This document shows positions 44,101 through 56,362 of a DNA stretch of 64,000 nt, piece by piece. Positions within the stretch are counted from its first letter, which is position 1. Each line of letters starts with the position of its first letter. Origin of the DNA: Tilletiopsis washingtonensis. Taxonomy: Eukaryota > Basidiomycota > Exobasidiomycetes > Entylomatales. A program made the position numbers and the translations under genes. Location of the stretch: assembly GCF_003144115.1 (NCBI RefSeq), contig NW_020312016.1:444777-508776 (forward strand). The letters run 5' to 3'. The notes below the pieces were generated by a model. It did not search any database, was not told where the DNA came from, and saw nothing but the letters and a program-made list of their open reading frames with translations.

Positions 44101-47100
44101 CGGCAGAAGAGCTCCTGGATCAGCTCCGGCTTGTCGTGCAAGCTCGGCTCGGCGATGAGGTAGATGCCTTCCGGCTCAAAGCTGCCGGTCAGCACAAGGA
44201 AGTAGCCGGCGTTGATGAGCGTCTGCAGGAAGCCGTTGAGATCCATGCCGGCGCCCGTCTGCGAATTCGCGTTCGACGCTGCGCCGCCGCCAGCCCTCGA
44301 GCCCATGGAGCTCGCCTGGTCCACGCTGTTGCCGCCGTTCTCACCGTTGCCTGGCTCGGGCGGCGAGCGCAAGCTGCCGAGGTCGTACTCGGCTGCGTTG
44401 TCGAGACGATTGCGGATGTCGCGCGCAAAGCCAAGCAGCTTACGCGAGCGGATGCGCACGTTCTCGAAGACGGCGTGGATCCACTTCACCTTCTCCTCGA
44501 GCGTCATGCGCACCTTGCCGCGCGTCAGGCCGCCTGCCGTGGCCGGCCCGCGCCCAGCAACGCCCTCGACGCCACCGACACCGATGACGCCTGGCCGCGT
44601 CGACTGCGGGCCGAAGCCGTTGTTCTCGACTGGCGCATCGCCGAAGCGTGCGCCGCGCCGAGTACTCGGTGCTGACAGCTCGCGCTCGAAGTACGTCACG
44701 ATGCGCGCGAAGAGCTGGTTGAATGAGCGTCAGTGCCGCGCCTTGTCACAGCATCTCCACACGCAGCCTCACCTTGTTGACGATCTTCGTCACGCTCCGT
44801 GCCACGATCAGGTCGCCGCCCTGGATGACCTCGGCAGCCGTGCTGAGGAAGCGCCACTCGGGCTCGAGGATCTCCGTCTCCTTGAAGAAGACGGCGCCCT
44901 TGAGCTTGAAGTTGAGCAGCTTGAAGAAGAAGCGCAGCGCCTCGCGCAGCGTCGCATCGTAGCCGTCGCCGATGCACGGCGGCAGGTCCCAGCCGGCGTC
45001 GGGATCGGGCACCATCGTCGCCGAGTACTGCAGCCGGACACGACACGCCAGCGCAAGTGCGGCGCGCAGGTCATCGGTGAGCGAGTCGACGATGAGCAGC
45101 GACGGCTCGCGCAGCTTGCCCGCGTAGTCGAGACGCAGGCGCAGGGCGCCGAGCACCAGCCGAGTCGGGAAGTTGATGAGCTGCACGAGCAGCGGCTCGA
45201 AGGACGGCAGAGCCATGCGCCGGAAGGCCTCGTGGTACTTGAGAATCACGCGCTTCGCCTTGAGCACGAGCGCGTTGAGTGCCGACAGCGTCCGCTTCTC
45301 AAACGTGCCCTGCAGAGAGTCTTCGCGCAAGATGCGCTCGACGAACGTGCCCGTCGCGTCAATCTCTGCGCCCCAGCGAGGCCGCTCAGGTTGTTCGAGA
45401 GCGGGAGTCTGCGGCCCATCATCGCCGCCCTCGATGGCGCCCGGTCTGGTGTCGCCCTCGATGGACAAAGTCTCGCTGCCAGTCCACTGCTGCAGGATGC
45501 GCAGCTGTAGCCGCAGCGCGCTCGTCACGTTGTGCCAGCTGTACAGCGCATCGAGCTTGTGCCGCAGCGCCTCGTCGTTCCACTCTGGGCACACTTCCTG
45601 CATCTTGCGGCTGCTGGGGAACTGCTCCTCTGCCGAGTCGACGCGCGCGAGCAAGGCGCCGACCTCGGCGAGGAGGTTGTCGGCGTCGGACGTGGCAGCC
45701 GCAGCGGCGGCCACTGCAGCAGCAGCCGAGCCGTCGTCGTCCTCGCCTTCTGAGACGTCGCTGCGCGGCTCTTCCGGCGTGGTGCTCTCCGTCTTGGGCT
45801 CGCGCGGCGGCAGGTCCTGCTCGGGCCGGCACTCGTGGATGTCGCGGATCAGATCGCGCACCATGACGGCCCAGCCCTCGTTCAGCCGCTTCTCCTCGGC
45901 CTCGACAGCGCCGCGCAGATGGCCGCGCCCGCGCAGCGAAGCGCGGATGTCGAGCCAGCGAGCGTACATCTGCTCCTCGCGCGTCGCGATGGCTGCGTCG
46001 GCAGACGTGATGCGCTTCGTCTCGGAGCGCAGCACCTCGGACGCAAGCACCGACTCGAGCATTGTCTGCCACTCGAGGCGCGCACGCGGCTCGATCTCGG
46101 GCGACACGGCATCTGCAGGAGCGTCAGCGTGTCGGGCCTACGAGAACGAGTGCTGAACTCACCTGGTGGAGTGCCCATCGGCGTGTTCACGCCGTGTGGC
46201 CATTGCGGCCCGGGCGTAGTCAGACCTCCAGCCAGCGGCGGGAACAAAGGCGAGTTCTCGCCGTCGGCTAATGGCCCGCGAGGATGCCAGGGCGCACGGC
46301 GTACGGACCGGGTGCGGCGCTCGTGCGCCTGTGCAGCGAGGCTGTTCGAGAAGCCGGGCCGGTCTGGCCTCGGCGCCTCGAGCTGCCGCGAGCTCGAACC
46401 TTCATGCCGATGGTCGTCGCTCGCCTCGCCGTCGTCTTCCTCGATCTCGCCGTCGCCGTCGCTCGCTTCCGAGCTGCTGGACCCTGAGAGCGCGCCGCGT
46501 GTCCTCTGCTCCTCCACCGCTGCGGCCTTGGAGTTGCGCTTGCGGTCGGCGCGCTCCTTGTGGATGCCGTACAGGTCACGCTGCCACGACTCACGCCCGA
46601 CGCCGTTGCGCTGACTGCCATCCTCGTCCTCGTCGTCTTCGTCGTCCAGGCTGTCCTCCTCATCAGAGTCGGGCGCCATCTTGCCGCGCGACTCCTTGCG
46701 CCGGAACGTCGCGGCCGCCGGCTCCACCTCGGCTGCTGCTGCGCTGCTGGAGCCCGAGCCGGACGGGATGCCCGAGAGACGGGAGCGGAAGGAGATGTGC
46801 CGCAGCGACGCCGAGTCTTTTGGCACTGGCCGCGGCCCGACGCGCGAGCCTGCGCCGGCGGCCGGCAGGCGCTTGGCCGACGACGAGGGCGAGGCACTGC
46901 CGCTGGCGTCGCCGCCGCTGTCGGCGGCGTGCGAGCGTGCGCTCTCCGAGAGATGGCGGCCCGAGAGCGAGCGTGGGCCTGCGCCGGCGCCGTCGCTCTC
47001 TGCCGCCGCGGCGTCCGCCGCGTCGAGCTGGCCGAAGCGGACGGACGCTTTGCGTGCGCCGTCGCGCGCTGCGTCCGCCTCGGAGCCCGACGAGGCCTCG

Positions 47101-47201
47101 TCGTCCTCGTACAGCGTCTCGTGCACGATGCCGGTGCTGCCACCGTGCACTGGAAAGTACTCGTCTGCGCCGCGCGAGGGCGCAGACGATGCGGGCGCCA
47201 T
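41118..47201 (-). CDS. SSK2: MAP kinase kinase kinase of the stress (HOG/SAPK) pathway
   Basis: Phosphorylates the Pbs2-type MAPKK after osmotic or oxidative signals. Exons 47201-46163, 46112-44773, 44714-42239, 42185-41661 and 41608-41118; 1956 residues. A long Ser/Glu-rich N-terminus contains HGV-type NTPMGTPPG. The large middle region, shared by Ssk2/Wis4/MEKK4 proteins, includes NTLFNTR-free helical sequence and PSFEPLLVQLINFPTRLVLG. The kinase domain starts near residue 1490: glycine loop GRFIGGGTFGTVY, Lys1519 in AVKEI, HRDIKPDN (Asp1614), VDFGAAK and GTPMYMSPE. The activation loop carries a Gly/Pro-rich insert of about 30 residues. The C-terminal ~190 residues are disordered. All catalytic residues are present. 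Confidence 0.94.
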
Positions 47202-47920
47202 CGTGCGCGCTGCGAGGTGGAGAGAGCAGGTGCGCGGGGCGCGCAGCTACGGCAGCGCGCTGCGTCGACGAATGCTGCTGCTGCGAGCGTCCGAGACGTG
47301 CAGCGAGGTGGTGGTGTGCGTGGCCGGCGGGTGAGGAGAAGGGAGACGCCGTGCAGGGCAGGCAGCAGCAGCAGGCGTCGCCGGGGTGCGGTCAGGGTGG
47401 AGCTGAGCCAGACGCGCTTCTCGGCGCGCCAGCCGTGGAAATCGCGCGCGCGGCGGCGCGGCGAAGGCGGCGCGCGCGGCAGCGGCGAGAGGTGCGAGGA
47501 GGCCCGCGATGCTGGCTGCGCGTCCCTTTGGCGCGGGCCCGCATCTCTCCTTCGCATCGCATCGGCAGTGCCTCTCCACAGGAACGACAGCGACGGGCCA
47601 GTACATTCGTAATTTCGATAAGCACAGTCGAAGGCGCAAAGGAGAGGGGGCATGGGCCGGGTGGGGATCACGGAGGCACAGGAGGGAAGGGTCGTGGATG
47701 GCCGCCGGGCAGGTCGCACCCGCTCGGCGCCGAGAAGCGTCGTCAAGGAGAGTGGCAGAAGGAAGCGATGGGTGCGGCAGCCGGCGGCGGAAGGGGTAAG
47801 GCCGCCGGGCTGTTTCCAGATCACAGAGCCGGCGGGACTGGCACCTTGTGCGCTGCGGCCCGTCGAGGGCCGCAAGGCACGACGCTCAGCACGCAGCAGC
47901 TACGGCGCTGCAGCGGCCGC
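47202..47920. other. intergenic, kinase promoter to septin 3' end
   Basis: 719 bp in tail-to-head order on the minus strand. It holds the Ssk2-type gene promoter and leader. No repeat or RNA gene seen. Confidence 0.5.
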
Positions 47921-50251
47921 CTAATTTCTGAGGAAGCCGCCCTTCTTCTTCGTCGCCTGCTGGTAGCTCTGCTGCGGCGGCGAGGTGTGAGCGATTATGG
48001 GCCAGACACTGCGAGCGGCACTCACGTTCTGCTTCTCGGGCGTCAGCGGCCGGCCGCTCTCGAGGCGCCGCTTCTTGTCCTCGAGCTCCATGCGCTGCTT
48101 CTCCAGCGCATCGCGCATCTCGCGGTGGCGCGCGTACAGCTCCTCCTCGCTGTGGAGTACGGTGTCAGCTCATGCCCACGCCGCAGACAGCAGCGCCACG
48201 CACCTCTGCTTGAGCTTCGCCTCCTTCTCGGCCACCTTCTGCTGGAAGACGAGCTTCATCTCGTTCTCCATCTTGGCCAGCTTGGCCTCGTGCAGCGCGC
48301 GGTCCTCGGCCATCTTGGCCGCCGGGTTCACCTCCTTGAACACCGACTGGTCCTGCGTCACGCCCATCGCCACGAGCTTCTCGGAGCGGTACTTCTCGTA
48401 GAGCGCGTCGTGCGTGTGCTCCTTGAGCTCCTCCATGTGCGAGCGGATGAGCATCTGGCGCAGCTTGACAAAGTCGCAGTGCGCCTCGTTGTCGACCTCG
48501 ATGACGCCCCACGGGTACGCGCGGCCGCGCACCCGGCGCCCGTCGGCCGTGTCGATCTCCTGGTCCGAGCCGACGACGGCGAAGGGGATCTTGCGCTGGA
48601 GGAGACATGTGAGCGGCGATAGGGCCGAGATGTGCAGTGCTGCGCGTCTTTGCGCAGCGTGCCCGTGCTTCACGCCCCTCCACTCAGCACCGCTCTCCGC
48701 AGCACTCACGATGATCTCCTCGTTCTCCGCAATCGTCTCCTCGTCCTCGTTGTCGTACACCGGCGCGTGGAAGATCTCGATGCGGTGGTGCGCAATGTCG
48801 TTGAGCACGCGCTGCTTGAAGGAGAGGATCTCGTCGTCGGTGAGGGTGTCCGACTTGGCGATGACGGGGATGAGGTTGACCTTCTGGTGCAGGCGGCGCA
48901 TGAACTCAATGTCGATGGGTCGCAGGCTGAAGAGCACGGAGAGTTCAGCACTGCGCAGGCCAGACAGTGCACACACCACGACTCACGAATGGCCCGTCGG
49001 CTGGATGAAGTAGATGCAGGCGTGCACGCGGTTGTCGAGCAGCTTGGCGCGGTTCACGCGGTTCTCCTGCTCGAGGTAGGCGTCGAAGCGCGACTCGATG
49101 TTGTCGACGATCGGCTTCCAGCTGCGGATGCAAGATGAGCACGTTGCACTGCCAGCAGAGCGGGCGCACCAGCCCAACCCGTCCTTCGCGCGCCTGGCCC
49201 GACCCTGTCGTCGCAACTCACCTGTCATCGTTGTTGATGAAGTCGCCAAAGCCGGGCGTGTCGACGACGGTGAGCTTCAGGCGCACGCCGTTCTCCTCGA
49301 TGTCTGCGCATGCGTGTGAGCGGACGCTGAACTGCGCGCGACACACGCGCGACTACGCGCTGCAGTGCCTCGACGCTCCGCCGCCTGCCGTCGGCTGTCC
49401 TTCACTCACCGGCGCTGATGCTCTCGATGGCAACGGTCTTTGGCCGCTCGGCATGCGGCGGTGGGACCTCCTTGCGCGCGTACAGGCGCGTGTTGAAGAG
49501 CGTGTTGATCAGGGTCGACTTGCCCAGGCCGGACTCGCCTGCAGAACGAGGCGTCAGTCGTCGGCGCTACAGCGACTTCGCAGCAGAGAGGTTTGCAGTC
49601 GGTTTCGCTGCCAGAATTTGTACGCGCAGTGAGTGCTGCAACGCGAGCCCACTGCATCGCGCACTGGCGTGCTTCGTGCGGCTGCAGCGCACGATCCGCC
49701 TTCTGGCGGCCCGGGAGCGAAGAGAGCACGGACCAGAGAGCGAACAATGCAGCGCACAGCGTGCAGTCGAGCAACTCGGCTGAACGTGGGCTTCGCGTGC
49801 GGTTGCCTGCGACGCCGACCTCGACACCCGTCGGCGCGCACTGACCCGCACGAGCTGCGAGCGCATGCCGCCGTGCTCGCGAGCAGAGAACGGGCGTCCG
49901 CTGGCGCACCGCAAGACCGCACAGCAGCGCTAGAAGGAGCAAGCATCCGCCACCTGCTGCTCAGCGCTTCGCACAAAAGCGAGCGCGGCACTGGGCTATC
50001 GGCAGCGCAGTGCGGATGCGAGAATCCACTGTCGCCTGCTCGCACCCGCCATCCATCCGCACACGCTGCACCCTGCTGCCATCCGCCATCCAGCCGCACA
50101 CGCCGCGCCGCCACTCACCGACGACCATGCAGGTGAAGGTGAAGCCCTTGCGCACGCTCTTGCGGTGCACCTGGTTCGGCAGGTTGGCGAAGCCCACGTA
50201 GCCGTTGAGCTTCTTGCGCGCGGCGCCAGCAGCAGCGCCGTTCGACGCCAT
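47921..50251 (-). CDS. CDC3: septin, Cdc3 group
   Basis: GTP-binding filament protein of the bud neck and septum. Exons 50251-50119, 49538-49410, 49303-49222, 49121-48987, 48926-48710, 48595-48204, 48149-48026 and 47971-47921; 420 residues. The N-terminal polybasic run is followed by [20 protein letters not shown]. The P-loop GESGLGKST is restored across intron 1; then [20 protein letters not shown], the septin signature [21 protein letters not shown]4 VIAKSD, and the unique-element block [14 protein letters not shown]. The C-terminus is a coiled coil (about 330-405), as in Cdc3-type septins. The first intron is 580 bp, against 54-114 for the others. Confidence 0.95.
49539..50118 (-). other. 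long intron 1 of the septin gene (580 bp)
   Basis: Splits the P-loop codon Gly. It may hold regulatory sequence or an RNA; no box C/D pair or coding continuation was evident. Confidence 0.55.
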
Positions 50252-50817
50252 CGCGGCAGAGGCAGAGGGGTGCGTGAGAGGACGGACGCTGAGGAGAGGG
50301 AGAGAGACACGGAAGGAGAGGAGCAGACACGAGGCTCAGAGGGCGGAGGGAGAGAGGAGAGAGGGGTGGTCGAGGAAGAAGCGCACGGCCAGGCGCGGGA
50401 GCTGATGAGCTGGATGGCCGTGCGACGTGCAGGCGGCGTGCACAGGCGCCGCGCGCGAGCGGAGGCTGGCGGCCTGCCCGCGCCGCTCCGCGCCGCCGCG
50501 GCACGCCGCCAGCGACGCGGCGGGAGCACAAGGCCAGCGCGTGCGACTGCCTCCGCCTGGCGCAGGGCGGCGCGACGCACGTATGTCGCCAAGAAATGGA
50601 TCCACTCAGCGCTCGCAGTCCGGGACAAGGACTTCACAGATCACAGCAGGAATCGATTGCCGAGAAGGAAGAGAAACGTAGGCTCGAGGACAAGACTGAT
50701 GACGCGGCTCTACTCCGAGATCGATCGCTCCGCAACTGCAGAGCGCCCACGGAAGTAGAACGTGCGGCTGCGCCCGGCGTCGTCAGCGCTTGCCGTCAGC
50801 GAAGCGGCCTGTGAGAC
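50252..50817. other. intergenic, septin promoter to HSPA12-type 3' end
   Basis: 566 bp with purine-rich AGAG tracts near 50270-50400 next to the septin start. No gene supported. Confidence 0.5.
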
Positions 50818-53017
50818 TCACACGTGCCGATCAGTTATTCCTGTGCGAAGCTCGCACTTGGCTCTGAGCTCGGTGCCGAAGACTTGAACGCTCCAGGCGA
50901 ACATCAAGCGGTAATGCTGTGGGCCGTCGCCAACCTGTCGTGGCTCGAGTGCTAGAAACATCTCTGCAGCGGAGAGCGTCAAGGACCATTCGGCAGCGAT
51001 CTCCCTGCACGAGGGAGGTGGTCAGAATGGGGCTGAGCGCGAATGACGGCGGTATGCAGAGACATCTCTGGGGTCAAGCAATCAGCCTGCGCCAGCAACT
51101 TCAAGTCTGACGCCGCCTCACCGTCTTTGTCAGGCCAGTCGGGCAGCTCCTCCCGCCGATCACCGTACATCTTGAATGTGTGAGACATTCCATAAGGATG
51201 CTCTCTCAAAGGGAAATCAATGATGAGACTTTTGGCGGCCTGAGACTCGATGCTTCCTTTGCGACCCTGGCCGTGCAAAGGTCTCAGCCATTGACAATAT
51301 GCGTGACCCAGCTGATCCTCACCCTTGGGACCAGGACATGGAAGGCGCCGCCGAGCTTCTTCTCTCCCGTCACATCAGAAATGTATACTTCTTCCTGTCG
51401 TCTGGGGTGCGAAGCCTCGCTAGCATCAAATGTGATTTGTCCAATTTGACCGTAGTGGCACGGCGATGCGTAGCTGACACCGAGGAGCTCAGCGTTGCTC
51501 CTCAAGGAGCTGAAAGAATAGAATCACCTTGCAATGATGTTGTCGACGGCGCACAGTACCGCACCTTCGGCTACGCTCTTGTGATAGGGCGCTTCAACAC
51601 GTTCATACCGAAGCTCCTTGACGTTGCATGGCTTGCGTGCCTTCAGTCGCGCTTGGACCTATGTCCTGAGTCAGCTGTGAGCCTCTTGGCACGTTAAGCT
51701 TGCTCACCTCGCTTCGGAAGTAGTCATTCTCGCTCAGGCCTCCTGCAAAGAGGATGTCAAAGCTGTCTGCGCCGCTCGAGCAGGCAGCACGCAGCGTATT
51801 GATGACGGTGGCTGTGGTGCTTTCCACGGAGTGCTCAAAGGCATGCGCAACGTCCTCCTTCGTCATCATCCACGTGCCGTTCTTGGTGTCAAACCCTTCC
51901 GCGCCATACATGGCAGGCTCGCCATGGAGACACTCTTGAAGAGGCACCACGCATCCCTTCTTGCCCTTGAGTCGCCTCTTGAATGCGCTCCACTTCTTCA
52001 CTACCTTGTCTTTGCGCGCACGAGCTACGCCTCGCAGAGAGGGCAGCTTCTTGGTCGCTAAGTCCCAAAATTGCTCGTCAATTGTAGTGGAGCCCGCGCG
52101 CAGACAGCCGGCCGGAGCGATCTCGTCGAAGACCAGCCGCTGAGCCTCATCGTGACGAGCGCAATACGCAGAGCTACAGGGCGAGGATGAGGCATGAAGC
52201 CAAGAGGCTGCACATAGGAACTCACACATCAACTGTACCACCACCAGCATCAATGACAACGACCTTGAGGCCCTGATGAATTCGTGCGAAGTTGTTGTGC
52301 GCCCAGGCGTGCAGATTGGCCTCGCCCTCAGCCGCAAATTTCAGTTCAACCTCGTCGTGAAATCCTGCCTGGGTACACGCAGTGCGCAAGCGCTCCTGCT
52401 GAACCGCACCACAGCCTATGGAAAGGCCATGAGACACTGCAAAGGGACTACTACTGCGTGACTTACCATTATTATGAGCTAGAACAAGTGTGCGTTGCGT
52501 TGAAGAGTCCAATTTGACACCGCTTGGCATGCTCTGCTCAACAATCTCGTCGATGTCGCTGCGGATCATGGTGAGAAAGTCTTGCATCACTTCCTCCGGC
52601 GTCTTCCTCGCTGGCCGTTGCCATTGCGCAAGCGCTTTGCCCGTAGTGAAAGACAAGCTGAGGAAGTGGAGCTTGAAGAGATCCGCTGTGACGACGTCAG
52701 CAGTCCCTTCAGCCATCTCAAAATCTCCGTCGTCATCCATGATTGCTGCATAGCCAACTGGCTGCCGATTTTTGTACAGGACCTGCGTTGGAATGCGCGC
52801 TTCCTCGTGTTGCGGCCAGCGTGAGACAGGCTTGATGTGGCATGGGCGCCCTTCATGCATGACAGCGAATCATGCGCCGGCTGCGACAGTGTCAGGTGCC
52901 ATCAGCTTGCACCACAGACGCAGCTTCGGCTTGCTTACTGAAGGTCAGACCCACATCAAGGCCAATGATGATTCTGGTGGCGCCTTGATGAGGCGCACTG
53001 AGGGTGGGATGCGACAT
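50818..53017 (-). CDS. HSPA12-type Hsp70-like ATPase, with an apparent in-frame stop
   Basis: Exons 53017-52939, 52880-52467, 52415-52226, 52173-51708, 51658-51528, 51473-51323, 51266-51122 and 50963-50818; about 573 residues. Actin/Hsp70-fold marks: IIIGLDVGLTF (phosphate 1), DAGGGTVDV (phosphate 2, across intron 3), EIAPAGCLRAGST, FAGGLSENDYFRSE (adenosine loop) and YHKSVAEGAVL. These are typical of basidiomycete HSPA12-like proteins, which lack the peptide-binding domain and have unclear roles. With the best acceptor of intron 1, exon 2 reads TGA-stop-FAVMHEG, where relatives have TGAS. Using a later GAAG acceptor avoids the stop but drops a conserved strand. The last intron (158 bp) and intron 5 (54 or 27 bp) are also uncertain. 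Exons look less GC-rich than neighbours, suggesting relaxed constraint or foreign origin. Confidence 0.75.
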
Positions 53018-53462
53018 TTTGGTGGAGGAGAGCGGGGTAAGCGCCCAAAAGATGTGGTGGAGCGGGTACAAGAGAGCCGAGGCTGTCCGCGCTTTTTGAC
53101 TCGTGCGCTTTATCTGACTGCTGTGCGGTCCACGGCAGAGTCCAGCCTTTGCATGGCTCACCGTCGCCGCGCAGTAGTTTCAAAAAGACTTGAACAGCCT
53201 TCTAGCTCCCCGGAGCGCCGTCACTCTCAAACAAAGTGCGAACGCAGTGCTGAGATGAGGGTCGCGGCAGCGACGTCGGCGCGTCGCGCGGCGCTCCCAG
53301 CGCTGTCGCGGCGGAACAGAGGCGCGCTGCTGCTGGCGCGGTCGCCGGGCTGCGCTGCCTGCCGCGCCGCGCGCCTCGACGAGGCGGCTGCTCGTCCGTG
53401 CCGTGCGCCTTCCTTCCCACCTCCATCTCCTCCGGCGCGCGCCGCAGCCCCACATTCTCCTC
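53018..53462. other. divergent region, HSPA12-type / RXT2-like
   Basis: 445 bp head-to-head. The left half is AT-richer with T runs. No heat-shock element array was evident by eye. Confidence 0.45.
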
Positions 53463-56231
53463 ATGCCTTCGCCGCCGCCGCCGCCGCCCGCCAGCGCGCC
53501 CGCGCACAGCAGCGCCGACGCCGGCTCGGGCGCCGACAGCGCCGCGTACGTCGTGCCGCTGCCGCTGCCGCCGCTCGCCGAGCCCGACGAGCCGGCGCTG
53601 GCCACTGCGCCGCTCGACGACCCCGCAGCCGCGGCGCAGACGGCCGACCGCCTGCCGCTGGCGCAGCATGTGCCGTCTACGCAGCTGTCTGCGCAGCCGT
53701 CGGCCGCCGCCGCTGCGCCCGAGGAGACAGCCGCGTCGGTTAGCGCCGCCGCCGTGCCGCCGCCGCCGCCGTCGAGCGAGCCCGGTACTGCTGCTGCCGA
53801 AGGCACCCTCGCTGCGCCGGCCGCCAGTGTGGCGCGCGACGCCGGCTCGCCTGCGCAGCCTCGCGCCGCTCCGCAGGCCAACCCGCAGGCGCCGCCGCTG
53901 CCGGGCGTGCCGCAGGATGCACCGCCGGCTGCCGAGGCGATGGACGTCGATGCTCAGACCACGGGTGCTGATACCGGCGCCCGTGATAGTGCGCAGCGGC
54001 AGGCCGACACAGAGGCGAATGTGCCCGCCGCAAGCGCCTCTGGACCCGGCAAAGCCGAGTCTTCGACGGCACCGACAGCCGAAGCAAGCACTCAGCCGCA
54101 AGATGCTGCGATGGCCGATGCCTCTGCTGCGACCTCGATCACGCCAGGCGCTCAGGGCTCAGCAGAGACGGATAGGGGCAACGGTCCGGTGCTCGATGCT
54201 CGTCCGGTCTCCGAAGGCTCTTCAGCGACGGAAGCAAAGGTGCGCGAGCTTGCATCGGGTGCTGGGCCAGCCCAAGCGCAGGGCAGCGAGCAGAGCGCAG
54301 CAGAGGTCAAGCCTGCACCGCTCGCTGCCACCGAGAACGCATCGCAGGCCGCGACTCGGCCTGTCAAGCCCGAGGCCGCAGAGTCGGCATCGAGCGCTGC
54401 GCCGGCCGCCACGCCTGCTCCGCAGCAGCCTCTCGAGGCGCCGCCTCTTGGCGCACGCACCTCTAGCGCAGCTGCCAGCGGCACAGCGCCCGCTCGCAGC
54501 GTTCTCTCGCCTCCTGTGGCGCGGCCGTCGCGCTCCTCTGCGGCGCCCTCGACGCCTGCCGCGGCTCCAGCTGTCGCTCGACCCCTTCCGCCAAGCCAGG
54601 CGAGTCGGACTCCTCAGCCTGCTGCGCCAGCGCGGCCGTCGGCAGAGCAGCAGCTGCAGTCGCCAGCAGCGCTGTCGTCGCACGCGTCGGCTCAGCAGCA
54701 GCAGGCGCGACGTGCCGCAGAGCAGCGAGAGCGTGAGCGGCAGCAGCGCGAGCGGGAAGAAGCGCCGCTGCGCCGCCAGCAGGAGCTTGAGCGTGAACAC
54801 GCGCGCGAGCTGCAGGCAGCGCAGGCGCGAGAGAGCGAAGAGGCGAGGCTGCTCTGGCTGTGAGTGACTGCGTGGTATGCCTACTGCGGCCCGGGCTGAC
54901 ACGTGCTGTCGCAGCTCGCTGCCATCGAACGATCACCACACGTACTACTCCGACACGTCGGCCTCCTCATCGCCGAGGTCCTCTCCACAGCCGACTGGCA
55001 GCCGCAGCCAGGTGATGCAGGTCGGCTTCCTGACGCAGCCCTCGCGCGAGGCTGGCAGCGAGGACGAGGACGAGGAGCGGCAGCGCCACGACCACTCGAA
55101 CCGCACGGGCAACCGCGGCAACAAGCTGAAGCGAAAAGAGGGCGCGCGCTGGGTGCGGCGAGGCAAGCTGGGCTCGTGGACCGAGGCGCGGGGCGAGAAA
55201 GAGGTGAGCGCGCTGAGCATGGGATGCTGCCTTGGCGCTGACAAGAGCCACAGATCGACGACCGCGTGCGGTTGCGCATCGCCTCTCTCCAGCGCGCTGG
55301 TGTCCGCTCGCTGCTGGCATCTGCGCCTTCGCCGCACCTCTCACTGCCGGCGCCGCCGCCACCAGCGCCACGAGACGAGCCGCTGCTCACTTCGGTCGCG
55401 CTGGCGCCGGCGCTGCTGCGGCCTGTGCTCTCTGCGCGCGCGCTGCTCGAGTCACATACGCTGCGGCACACCTTCCGCAACCCGCACATCGGAGCGCTGA
55501 GCAAGACGGCGCTCGATCTGCGCGAGAGCGAGGGTGTGCTCGGACGCGCGCTGGGCCGATCCTTCGCCGAGCTCGAGCGCTACGACGTCGGCTTCGGCTC
55601 GGCTGAGGTCGGCGAGGGCAAGATGACGCTGGGCGCCAGCGAGACGAAGCCAGCCGAGACGAACGGCGACGAGAGCAAGCACAGCAACCCGGGCGCAGGG
55701 CCGAGCCGGCACGTCATCGACGCCGACGCCATCGGCGCCGAAGGCACGGGCCTCACGTCAGACGAGCTCAATCCGAGTTTTGCGCGCCTCGACGAGCTCT
55801 TCGTCACGCCCGCCGGTCTGCCGATTCCGCTCGGCTCCGACCCGGCGACGATCGGCGAGATGCACGTCGAGGGCCAGCCGGCGCCGGCGCAGGCTGTCCT
55901 CACCGTCGGCCAGCAGCGCGACGTCGTGCGCGCTGCGCTCGACTGCCTGCACGAGCTGGGCGCCGACTCGCGCGAGTACGTCGAGCGCCTCGACGAGGTG
56001 CGCGGCCGGCTGGCGGCCATCAAGCGCGAGCGCGCAAAGGTGTGGGAGGCGCTGCGGCTCTGGGCACTCAAGCGCGAGCGGGAAGACGAGGAGGAGCGCA
56101 ACGGCGTCGATGCGACAGTCCCCACGTCGTCGGTCCGCGACGAGCCGGCCGCCTCGTCGCTTTCCAACGGCGCCGACGACAGGCCAAACGGCAAGCCGGC
56201 GAAGAAGAAGGCGCGCGCCGCCGCCGCGTAA
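53463..56231 (+). CDS. RXT2: Rxt2-like subunit of the Rpd3L histone deacetylase complex
   Basis: Exons 53463-54859, 54915-55203 and 55254-56231; 887 residues. The first ~440 residues are Ala/Pro/Ser/Gln-rich and disordered, ending in an Arg/Glu/Gln coiled coil (QREREEAPLRRQQELEREHA). Exon 2 contains the RXT2_N signature: NRGNKLKRKEGARWVRRGKL followed by WTEARGEKE and IDDRVRLRI. The rest (LLESHTLRHTFRNPHIGAL, RLDELFVTPAGLPIP, a helical EYVERLDEVRGRLAAIKRER segment) matches the layout of fungal Rxt2-like proteins. It ends with a basic tail (KPAKKKARAAAA). The family works in the nucleus in gene repression. The long disordered head is unusual compared with yeast Rxt2 (430 aa). Confidence 0.8.
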
Positions 56232-56362
56232 ACTTCTCTGCCCTGCTACCGCTCCCTCCGTCACACCCATTGTCTCGTCATACCTGCTCAGCCTATCCGC
56301 ATCATGCAAAATTAGCTTCTATTTGTGTGGGCTGTCCGCCGCTAGCCCTGCCTCCCGACGCA

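Noticed and set aside
46271-48622. 783-codon plus-strand frame
   Set aside because: Antisense to the kinase exon 1 and septin exons; no recognisable domain.
50964-51121. Frameshift near the C-terminus of the HSPA12-type gene
   Set aside because: A 158-nt intron with a TTGAC branch site and GCTGCAG acceptor restores the frame leading to VFGTELRAKCEL, so no frameshift is needed.
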